A stretch of 64,000 bases of DNA, from the NCBI RefSeq assembly GCF_029227915.1, contig NC_079880.1, forward strand, positions 10,319,501-10,383,500. Reading direction: 5' to 3'. Below the pieces are notes generated by a model that did no database searches, had not been told where the DNA came from, and saw only the letters and a program-made list of their open reading frames with translations. The number at the start of each line of letters is the position of its first letter. The stretch's first letter is position 1. The translations under genes and the position numbers were made by a program. Positions 45,836 to 55,580 of this stretch are shown here, in pieces. This stretch comes from Hydractinia symbiolongicarpus (lineage: Eukaryota > Cnidaria > Hydrozoa > Anthoathecata > Hydractiniidae).

Positions 45836-48800
45836 ATGGCGGGTCAAACAGAAACAGAAGAAGGTCATACTGTGGAAGAACCTTTAGACTTGATCAAATT
45901 TAGCTTGGACGAGAAAGTTTATGTTAAAATGCGAAATGATCGAGAACTTCGCGGAAAACTACACGCCTATGATCAGCATTTGAACATGATACTTGGTGAT
46001 GTGGAGGAGAACGTCACTACTGTGGAGATCGATGACGAAACTTGTGAGGAGATTTTTAAGGTACGTTGTAACTTTTCATAAATCAGCAAAGCAGTATGTC
46101 TGACACCAGTTTAAAAATTATGACGTACCGGAAATCAGGGACCCAGGACTCTAAAGGAGGACCCAGGAGTTAGGACCCTAAAGGACGACCCAGGACCCTA
46201 TAGGAGGACCGAGAACGCTAAGAATCCTGAAGTTTATATTAGATTTTAAAAAATGCTAAAAACCTTGAACATTTTAAAATGACCTGTAAGCCAAAACTAT
46301 TGGCATGGACTATTTGTACTTTTAAGGTGTGCAAAACAGCATTTTTTTAAGGATTTAGAAGACAAAATAGCTACCGTATATATCTTCGTAAAACTGTTCA
46401 CGTTATTATGACGCCAGTTCCATTATAGTCTTTTATATTTGAAGACTAAAAATCTTCATTTAAGACTCTGAAAATCGAACAAAAAACCCGAGAAGACACA
46501 ACTCAGTAAATCTCATCCCATAATTTTTCAAACCATCCTGTTAAATCATTTGGGCGCTACTAACGCTACTATTTACGTCGGGTTATTCAACACAGTCGTA
46601 AAATTACTGCGATCTTTCGAACTAACGTTTTGCGAGAAGTTACGAAACACGCAAAGTTTAGAATTGTGACGTCATATGCTAAAAATGCTAAAAAAACCTG
46701 AAAATTGTAATGGACTATTCGAACTTTTAAGGTGTGATGATGAAAATATCAGTCTTGATCGACACACATAACTCTCCAGTTTATTTTGAAAAAAAGGGAG
46801 CTGTTTTTAACTACAAATGTCTGATTACTTCTGCTAAAAAAATTTTGCATTTATAAAATGGCGAAACAAAATCCAGTTTGCAAGGATTGATTTTTTTTTT
46901 AAAAATCATATTTTTGACTTAAAGTTATGTAACATTTTTTTATCTGTCTAATAAATAGGAAATCTTTTACGATATTATTCTGTATCAGGGAATATCTCTT
47001 TTCGTTTGATTGTTTAGGCAGGCGAAAGAACATCAAGTTTGCGAGCTTTTATGTAAAATTTATATTTTCGACTTATAATAGTAAAGATCACTAATATTTT
47101 TTTTAACCTTTCTCATGAGTTAGAAAATGCTTTGCGACAGGATTCTGTATAAACAATCTTAGTGGATTTGGTAGGAATGATGGAGAGAGCTTACTACTGA
47201 ATGTCGATCTGAATATTGCAGGGTTTTTGTGGAATAAAATAAGTATTTTGAGATGTATTTGAATATACTCTTTTTTTTGTAAGAATGTACTGTGTAAGGA
47301 TATTCGGTGAAATTAGACAAAAAGTTAAGAATATCCTAAGAATATGCTCAACTTGAAGTTTCTCTAGCATGATTATGAACGTTTGGTTTTTATTCTAACT
47401 TTAAAATATTTTTCCCCACACAGTCTAGTTGTCTGTCTGTCAATTGAATTAGGCTGCTTAAACAAGAGCAGATTGGGATGATTTTCACACCAGTTTGAAT
47501 TCTTAAATCTTTCAATTCTAACTGTGCTAAGATTACGCTAAGGTTATCTGGATTTATTTTGCCGAAATGTTAGGAATATTCGTGTTAAAACGAAAAAACA
47601 CTGTTCTTATAAATTTATTTATTTTTAGTAGCAACGGATATCTATCAATATCGTTCTTAATTTGCTGCAGATATTGTAAAATCATGCGGATATTGATATT
47701 CGAACTCTAACACGTTTTGGCGTGTGCGATTAAAAATGTAACATCTACCCACGAGTTGTTGTGCGCGGAAATCGACAAATCCATTATTAAATTTGTGATA
47801 TATCTCTCAACTCGTTTCAAAATACTTTCACATCCTGTTTTTGTGAGTGTCAAAAAATCACCAAGCCATCGGGTTAGCATGGTTTTCACATGTTGTCTGT
47901 ACACATTGTCTTCTCGCTTTCTGACGTGTCTTTTCGAGTTGGATAAAAAACTGATTTTACAGAAACTTTTCGCGAGTGGGCAAATCTACGAGCTTTTTGC
48001 ATTTTGTGAACAGAAACTTTCTATGCTCTTGAAAAATTTCGCGAGCTTTAACTTTTTACAAATCCCCGAAAGTTGAACTTAAAAATTTAAAGAATTGAGC
48101 CTCAAAATTCTTTTATTATGAAAATAAAAATGGAATAATAAACCATTGTTGTATACTTTTTAAAAAATAAAATTTGTCGTTCGGAATAAAAAAATTATAA
48201 AAACGGAAACAAAAACTTGCGCGAATCGATGCTTCTGAATTCGTTCAGCAAAATTTTGTTTTTCTGAAGAAAATTTGGTGACTTGTGTCCCAAGAATATT
48301 TTTGAACTTGTTTCGTATTTTAAAACATCGAGGAATAACAAATTGTTAAGGAGTAGATAAAAAAAAAAAAAATGGTTTTTAAGCAAAATCAAAATATACT
48401 ATAGCGGTCTTTGGAACTAAATCTGGTGAGGTGTTTTTGATTGACTAATGGAAACCAGGTCTTATTTGTTATAAGGGTGCGGGCAATTGACAATACTAAT
48501 CATTTTCACTCTCTTCTTAATTGCCTCCTATTGTTGACAATTACATAATGACGTCATACGACATGTTGACATTGCACCAATTTGTCATATGTATCCTGCA
48601 AATGTCGTCTATTTTTACCTTTAAACTGTTCTCGGCTTAATTGGAACTATTTTCGTGCGCAACTGTCGGCCCAGAATTATAAATTCTTGGATATGGAAGA
48701 ATAGGAATTTGTATTACTCCTGTTACGAGGATTTTGTTACGGATTTTTAGTAGGATTTGTGGAGGGTCCGGAAGGTCATGTTAATATTAGAACCAAGGTT

Positions 48801-50107
48801 TGGGAAGCGTTCGATAATTCTTATGTGTATAGATGACTCTGGCGTATGCGGCGTCTAAGAAACAGAAATTTTTTCTGAAAATATAGATATTTGGGACGTG
48901 AGGGTCACCAATAAAGTTTCTGCAAATACACGGTATCATGCGGATGTTTAATACTAAGTTCTAATAGCAGCGGTATCATGCGGATGTTTAATACCAAGTT
49001 CTGATAGCAGCGGAAGCGTTCTGATAATCGTTTTGTATTTTTTTTTATTCTTAAATGAGAATGAAATTTTAAGTAAATCTTATCTCACCTACTTAAAGAT
49101 AAATTTGGGGAAATGAGTCCCTAACGGAAGTCATGTAAAAATTTTCTTCATCAAATAAATTCTAATTGTGGAATGTGCTTATTTTTATTTTTATTTTTTT
49201 CTTTGTTTTCGAGTCGATTAAAATGGAGTTATTTAGAAACCGCAAACTATCTCATATTTCAATCTTCAATTGACACTTGCAGAAAAAATATTTTCACATT
49301 AGCGAGCTCAATGATTTCTGGAGAATAAATTTCTTATGATTTATGGACTTATATTACCAGCCTCTTGTGTGTGTTGAGAATACCTGGCCATGGCTGAAAT
49401 GGTGTCCAACATTATATATATATGGTGGTCACGATCCTAGAAATTCTTTAAAAATCCTGCAAAGAATAATTTGTCCTGGAAAAAATCTAGAAATTCTTGA
49501 ACATTACTTTAATTGTCCTAGAAAGCAATAGCGTTGAGTTAACTTTGCGAATCGAGATAATTGAATTTTTTTCCGGATGATACAAAAGCAATTTTATGTA
49601 AAAATACTATTGTGCACTGCATGGTTATCCATCTTATCCTGGGATCGTTCAAACAAATATTGTCTTAGAAAAAAAAAATGTCCTGTTTAATTTAGATTTT
49701 AAATTTTGTTCAAACTTAATAAGCTTTAACAATGGTAATAATATTTGGATAAATTGTTCGTTTTTCAGCTTTTTTCTGAAATAGGCAAACAGCGTCACTT
49801 GGTTAATGCCCTGAACCTGTAGGCTGCAAAACTTTTACTTTGAGTGAGATGTAGGCCGAGTAACCAACATTGAAAATAAATGTGAATTATGAAATAACCA
49901 ACTCAGTTATTTGGAAAAGTTTGATTTTATTTTACAAAACACAAATCCGACAAACTTATGGAAACAGTTTTATGACCATAGTACGTTCCTCTTAAGTGCC
50001 ACCTTATATCAATTTTATTTTAGCAAACGAAACGCAACATCCCAATGTTATTCGTCCGTGGAGATGGGGTCATACTAATCTCGCCGTCACTAAGAGTCGG
50101 ATTATAA
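45836..50107 (+). CDS. LSM3: U6 snRNA-associated Sm-like protein LSM3, two exons
   Basis: Exon 1 (45836-46060) and exon 2 (50024-50107, TAA) join to 103 codons, giving 102 residues, the same length as human LSM3. Exon 1 holds the Sm1 motif, with [19 protein letters not shown] and [19 protein letters not shown]. Exon 2 holds the Sm2 motif [23 protein letters not shown]3 sits in the LSM2-8 ring that caps U6 snRNA in the nucleus and the LSM1-7 ring that promotes cytoplasmic mRNA decay (family knowledge). The intron is 3963 bases, far longer than the other introns in this window, and starts GTACGT. The C-terminal end reads SPSLRVGL instead of the human APPLRVG. Confidence 0.97.
46138..46215 (+). 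repeat. Degenerate GGACCCAGGA minisatellite in LSM3 intron
   Basis: AGGACCCAGGA- and CTAAAGG-type words recur three to four times over about 78 bases with period 19-25. Nearby, 46250-46330 and 46680-46745 share a diverged direct repeat around TGGACTATT and CTTTTAAGGTGTG. Confidence 0.6.
47100..49990. other. Interior of the LSM3 intron
   Basis: AT-rich intronic sequence. A plus-strand open frame of 119 codons at 47717-48076 has no recognisable motif and is probably chance. The 40-bp duplication at 48931-49010 is listed separately. Nothing else is recognised. Confidence 0.4.
48931..49010 (+). repeat. Two-copy 40-bp tandem repeat in LSM3 intron
   Basis: CGGTATCATGCGGATGTTTA and the next 20 bases occur twice in tandem with two or three differences. 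Confidence 0.9.
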
Positions 50108-50292
50108 GCTGGTTTACACTGCTGTCGTATTCTCATATTGCAAGATTTTGTTGTTTTTATGCGTCAACGTCAAAAATATTTTATGGAGTATTTTATAAAG
50201 ACGACGTTTTTTTAAAGTTGTAGTTTCTATGGTAACTTCATTCGACACATGTACATACGAAAGAAAACCTTACGCCATAAAAGAGATTGTTT

Positions 50293-50345
50293 TTATTGTT
50301 GTTGTTGCTGTTGCTGTTGCTGTTGTTGTTGTTGTTGTTGTTGTA
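50293..50345 (+). repeat. (GTT)n microsatellite
   Basis: About seventeen GTT/GCT triplets in a row end in GTTGTAG at 50345-50346, directly before a short frame starting ATGTCCGCC. It lies 190 bases after LSM3. Confidence 0.9.
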
Positions 50346-50940
50346 GATTTTATTTCACAAAATGTCCGCCGATCTGATACTGGAATCCCTCGACCTCAAC
50401 TCGCTCAACAGATTCGAGCCCAATTCTCTAACCCTCTTTCTTCTTCGATCGTGAAGCTGAGCGGTCGAGCTGCGAGATTTTTTTTCATAGTTAATCTGTT
50501 TTCATCTTCAATTTAAACACTACGTAAGTTCAAGAAGGTGGCGAAATGAAAGAGTTTAGACTTCTTTCTGAAAAAGTAAACATGAAAAAATACCTATGAA
50601 TTCTTTTCAATCATTCTTTTGTTTTCTATCAGTTTTTTTACAATGATAACATTTGTAAATATACTCAGGCTCAGATCATGTTCAAGAATTCTTTAAGCAA
50701 ACGCTAAGTAGATTGCCCAGCCTTGGGGAGTCCTTCTGATGTGTGTTTCAAGTCATGGGTAACTTTTAAGGCTAAAAACAGGACCATTATGTCTTATCCA
50801 TATACTTTATAGGCAACTTTCAAATTCTTAAACTCCCCCAAGCATGTACTGAAAGCCTGATTATGTTGTTCGCATAAGCATATCCCACCCTGATTTTGAA
50901 ATATCATTTTCTTTTTATTAAAAAAACAACGTGCAGTTGC

Positions 50941-51390
50941 AATATTGACGAAGTTCTCCGTTTTTAACACTTGTTTTACCTCTTAACGCACTTTTCACAT
51001 GCAGTTTACTTCGATCTATATCCTACAATATTGACGAAGTTCTCCGTTTTTAACACTTGTTTTCACCTCTTAACACACTTTTCACATGCAGTATACTTCA
51101 ACCTATATCCTACAATATTGACGAAGTTCTCCGTTTTTAACACTTGTTTTCACCTCTTAACACACTTTTCACATGCAGTATTCTTCAATCTATATCCTAC
51201 AATATTGACGAAGTTCTCCGTTTTTAACACTTGTTTTCACCTTTTAACGCACTTTTCACATGCAGTGTACTTCAATCTATATCCTACAATATTGACGAAG
51301 TTCTCCGTTTTTAACACTTGTTTTCACCGCTTAACGCACTTTTCACATGCAGTATTCTTCAATCTATATCCTACAATATTGAAGTTTCCC
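50941..51390 (+). repeat. Five-copy 87-bp minisatellite
   Basis: Copies start at 50941 (86 bases), 51027, 51114, 51201 and 51288, with a partial sixth at 51375. Each opens AATATTGACGAAGTTCTCCG. Because 87 is a multiple of three, the frame stays open across the copies, giving a 29-residue periodic translation (HLLTHFSHAVYFNLYP and so on). There is no other sign of coding. Confidence 0.92.
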
Positions 51391-52465
51391 CATCCCTTAC
51401 ATTTGTTGTGTCTCCACAAATGAATTTAATATCCTGTTCAGACAGTACGTGTGACCATTACTAAGAGCTTAAATTCTCTAACCATGTTCAAATGTTTCCT
51501 TGATTTTCCTGCGTTGATGAATAGCTGAATCATCTGTCTGTGTTTACCCTCTACCATTGACGTTTTTAATGGTATACTCACACAAACAGATACGAATTTT
51601 GTGCGTAGATAAAAAGATTACCTATGGAGGTGACTATTTACCGATAAGAAATTTTTAAGAAGATAATTATTTAGGAAGAAGCATAACGTTTTAATTTTGA
51701 TCTTCTTTTAGCAAGCATAACAAACGAGTCTTTTCGAAATATACTTGCTTGATAAGCATTTTTGCGTACGCAAGATCACATGGCATATTTGCTACAGTTG
51801 CTTCGTTTTATTAGTTGGTGTGGAACTCGAAACAATGCTCATATAATTTAACGAATTTGACCCATAAGAAATCTAAGAGCAGCTTAAATTAAAAAATTTA
51901 AATTTTATTGAAAATTAGAAGACTCAGTTTAACTTTTAATCTGATGTAAAATTTCTAGGAATAATAAAAAACTTAATTGGACTGCAGGCTAAAATATTGT
52001 CTATGTGTAGACAATATTTTAGCCTGGACTTTATAACTTTATAACTGAACGTGGAAATAGCCTTAAAGTTGCGGGTGTTACTAAGTTATTCTATTTCTGG
52101 TGAGGTGATTCACATTTCTCAGGTCAGATAAATAAATTTCATTTGAGAAGGGGTATCAATAACAATGTTGTGAAAGAAACTTAATATTCAAATTATTATA
52201 TACATGATAAATATATTAATTTTTTCTCGCTTTTAATTTTGTTATGTTCATCCACAAGTAACATCATGCGTGACTGAAAAACTATCGTGATGCGTTCTGA
52301 CATCTTCCGACAAAAAACGACATTTTCGTAATTGGTTATTGTTACAATGTCCTGCATGAAACAGTGAACCGAGTATTGTCGTTGAGTTATGTTGTACACC
52401 GTTTTCACAATGAACGGAAAGTCCGCTTTTAAAATTACTTCCCTTTACTTCTATTTGTTTTCATC
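51391..52465. other. Interval before the convergent minus-strand gene
   Basis: Non-coding apart from the hairpin listed at 51985. TTTATT (minus-strand AATAAA) at about 51902 and 51807 could serve the minus-strand gene. Confidence 0.35.
51985..52026. repeat. Perfect 19-bp hairpin with 4-base loop
   Basis: CAGGCTAAAATATTGTCTA at 51985-52003 is mirrored exactly at 52008-52026 around the loop TGTG. TGGACT flanks both sides (51978 region and 52025-52030), so a small insertion with target duplication is possible. Confidence 0.9.
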
Positions 52466-54146
52466 TTACGATTTACTTATTGTTTTGACTTTAGCGAGAA
52501 ATTCGCTCGTTTGATCCATCGTCACGTCAAATGAGGCGAGTTTTTTTCGTAAATTTTCGGTTCGAAGTGTCGCTGCTCGACTTCTCGGTTTTGAATTGTC
52601 GCTTGTTGATGAAACCTGAAGATAAGAAAAAGTAATATCATTATTTATTAAAACTACTAATATTACGTCATTTTTTATTTATGTTTTTTTCGCAAACTTA
52701 TATTTTTGTTACATGGAGATAAATTTTAACGACCTGGTAACGAAATGTTTTTAAACAAATCATCTTCATGGAAATCAAAATATTGTCTAATTATTAGCAA
52801 ATTTGATGGCTAACAAATAACATCGGAACTTAATTATACTTGTCAAATATTTTATTAAAATACTTTTATATAAGATTGTCATTTTTTGTCGTTAACTCTC
52901 GTAATACTAAATTATTTGCATTTTATGACTTACTCTGTTTTGCCATTTAAATGTTTTTAAAAAAGAATCACATTCTTACCTTTTTATCAGCTTCCGTCTT
53001 TTCTAACACAGAAATCGTTCGAAGCTTGACGTCTTCTATTTCCGACTCCGAGTCCGATGGCGTTGGAATTCTTTCGTCGGTTGTCGCTTCCTCGTCGGTT
53101 GTTGTTTTCTCTTCAAATGTTGAAAGCAGATCTTCTTGACTTCTGGCTTTTAAAGCTTGTTTGATATCTGTGCGAAGAAAATCAGCGCCGGCACTGTTCG
53201 AACGACGGCTTCGTGTGCCGTTCTCTGTAGCAACAATGTCGGATTGTTTTGTCATTTTCGTCGGTCGTGTCAACTCTCCAGCAGAGCTGTTTGAGCGCGA
53301 AAATTTCGACGCATCAACATTGAGAGCTTTTTGCTTAATTCTGTTTCGACGTATGTCATCCATTTCTTTACCAACTTGACTGGTCGAGGCGATTTGCTAA
53401 ACAGAAAATATATACTTTTTACAAAGATTTCAATTTGATATTAAATTATTATTTATTTATTTATTTACTTATTTATTTACTTATTTATTTACTTATATTG
53501 TTAAATTAAAGCTTACCTTAGCAAGAACAGCACTGTACAATCTTAAATTATGTGCGTATATTTCCTTGTATGCCGGCGATTTTGTGATGTCGAACTGCTT
53601 GCGTCGTATTCTCGGACTTAATAAGTAAGAATTCTTTTGATATAATGCATCTTCTTCAATTGGACTTGTTGAAGAATATTTACTGAGATCGCTTTGTGAT
53701 CCACTGCGTTGTTGTTGTAACGGTAGTCGTAATTTTGATGCATCGTCTGCAGTGTATGATTTTTGATGTTTCTTTGCGATCGGTTTCGAACGAGAAAGAT
53801 CGAGCGCACTTGAGGATATTTGTTTACGTGAAAGTTTGGGTGAAAACAGCATGTTTATTTTGTTAGTACCAGGCTCCAAGCAACTTATTTGTCTTCTCGT
53901 CATTTTTTTATTTATTTCGTTATTATTATTATTATTTCTGTCGGTTTTGCTCTGTCCATTAACTGACGTCGTCTCTTCGTCACTACTGTCGCCAAAGTAT
54001 GACGTCTCAGAATCGCTGCTGTCGGATATGAACGGGATTTCTTTGACTTCTTTTCTATCGCGACCATTTATAAATCTTTGCATGTTGTCGGCATATTTTG
54101 GTGCTGTCGTGTAGACGTCGATAAAACCTGTCGTGATTTTAACCAT
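52466..54146 (-). CDS. Unrecognised 398-residue serine-rich protein, three exons
   Basis: On the minus strand exons are 54146-53517, 53396-52980 and 52615-52466 (TAA), with GT-AG borders and a sum of exactly 399 codons. The start is taken at MVKITTGFIDVY because an acceptor-like AG lies 25 bases upstream; a longer frame to 54200 would cross it. The protein is predicted to be mostly disordered. It has an acidic serine segment (SDSSDSETSYFGDSSDEE), an Asn run, and repeated basic-Ser motifs (RSNSSAGEL, RRSNSAGADF, RSGSQSDLSKY, ARSQEDLLSTF) that suit AGC-kinase and 14-3-3 type recognition. The ends (TTGFIDVYTTAPKYADNMQRF and LRKKLASFDVTMDQ-type helix) look ordered. I do not recognise the family. 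Confidence 0.78.
53452..53500 (+). repeat. (ATTT/ACTT)n microsatellite in intron 1 of the minus-strand gene
   Basis: Alternating ATTT and ACTT tetranucleotides over about 49 bases, located just inside the donor of exon 1. Confidence 0.9.
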
Positions 54147-54171
54147 ATTGATGCCTTGTAAAATTTTCACA

Positions 54172-54185
54172 CTAAAACAAAAACT
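54172..54185 (-). other. Splice-acceptor-like T-rich/AG before the minus-strand gene
   Basis: On the minus strand TTTTTGTTTTAG ends with AG at 54173-54172, 25 bases before the ATG at 54146. Confidence 0.5.
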
Positions 54186-54200
54186 AAACTTTATGAACAA

Positions 54201-55200
54201 ACTATTCGCCGTCTACACTTTGTAAGGAATTGAAAACAAGCTTCGTAGGGCAAATTTTAAGTTCTTATAGTAAAAGGTTAGCAGAATGAAATTCCATAAA
54301 AGTTTTGTTAAGTGGTGTAATTAATTAAAAATGTGACCATGAAACCACATGTCGTGTGATCAAATATGTCAATATGACAGCCGTGTGAAAATGTCGAATA
54401 CTGAGAATATGCCGTATGTGTCGTATAATATTCTAAATATTTTATATGTGCTACCTCTTTAAGTAGAACGACATGATTTTTCAATCACGAATGCTTAAGG
54501 CAAAAAAAAAATTGAAGGCTAAACAAAATGACTAAGCTATTCTATTGATGTTTGCAAACAAAAACTATGCAGAGCCTAGAATATACTTAACTTTCCAAAT
54601 ATTTGATCGATTATATAATATGACTACTTACGTCGCTGAAGAGCCGCTATATGTTGTTCAGCTATGAACAAAAAACTTCGTGTACTGCTCAGAGACTGTT
54701 TAGCGAATGAAGATTTTCTCCGAACGTGTTTCAATTTAAATAGTTTTCAAACCAGACATTCTTAAAATCTCATTAAAAAGCGGAAATTTAATCGGAATTT
54801 CCATTTGTCTTAATGGTTTCTCTTTTCATGAAAATTAACTTTTTTTTCTTCTCTGGTTTTGAGTTGGACATTCAGATAGATTTATGATCATATTAGCTAG
54901 ATAAAAATAATCATAATCGGTTGAGTTTTCTTCTATGTAACCGAATAACCTCATTTTATTTTTTAATTCTGATTTCTCTTTCAATTCGTGAAAAGTTATA
55001 GCAAAAATAACTTTTGCGCGTCACTTTAGCGAGTTTTATTTTGTCCTTTTCCGTTAATTATTGAGACAATTAAATACAATATGAGATTCGCAAAATATAA
55101 CAATAAAAACACACACATTGTCAAAAAAGACGAAGTCTCAGATTCATGGTGATAATTTCAACGTCATTGGAAGTCATTATGGTAACCCTTGAATAAGTAA
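54201..55200. other. Upstream of the minus-strand gene, no gene
   Basis: One kilobase of AT-rich sequence, candidate promoter territory for the minus-strand gene. No box is convincing. Confidence 0.35.
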
Positions 55201-55206
55201 AAATTT

Positions 55207-55580
55207 CACATCAAAATATATAAAAATTCGCACTTTTTGCCGCCCAGTAATAACGCGTCATGCAATAACAACATGTAAAAAATTGACATCTTTAGCCGTT
55301 CCGGCAGTCGCTCCGTGACGCATAGTGTGACGAGCGTCAATTCATTGAGTTCAACGGCATCTATGCTTCCTTTTTTTAAGGCTGTTACAGAGAAAGAGAC
55401 CGTGCCCGCAATAACACGTCACATATTAAAAACTTGCAAAAATTGGCACTTTTTTGTCGTCCCGGCAGTCGCTCATAACTATTGTTACAAGCGTCGGTTC
55501 TGTGACACTAGTTATGAGCGACTGCCGGGACGGCAAGCGTCAATTTTGTGAATTCAACGGCATCCATGTTTTTTTAATCT
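55207..55580. repeat. Two diverged direct copies with an internal 26-bp hairpin
   Basis: Blocks at about 55218-55370 and 55405-55575 share AATAACRCGTCA, CGGCAGTCGCTC, GCGTCAATT and TTCAACGGCATC in the same order. In the second block 55456-55481 and 55509-55534 are inverted copies with 25 of 26 positions matching. It looks like a duplicated foldback element. Confidence 0.7.

Noticed and set aside
47717-48076. 119-codon frame in the LSM3 intron as a nested gene
   Set aside because: No motif, no acceptor or start context, and it overlaps an opposite-strand frame of similar quality.
50229-50516. 95-codon frame through the GTT microsatellite as a real gene
   Set aside because: Most of it is a valine/alanine run from the simple repeat, and it has no independent support.
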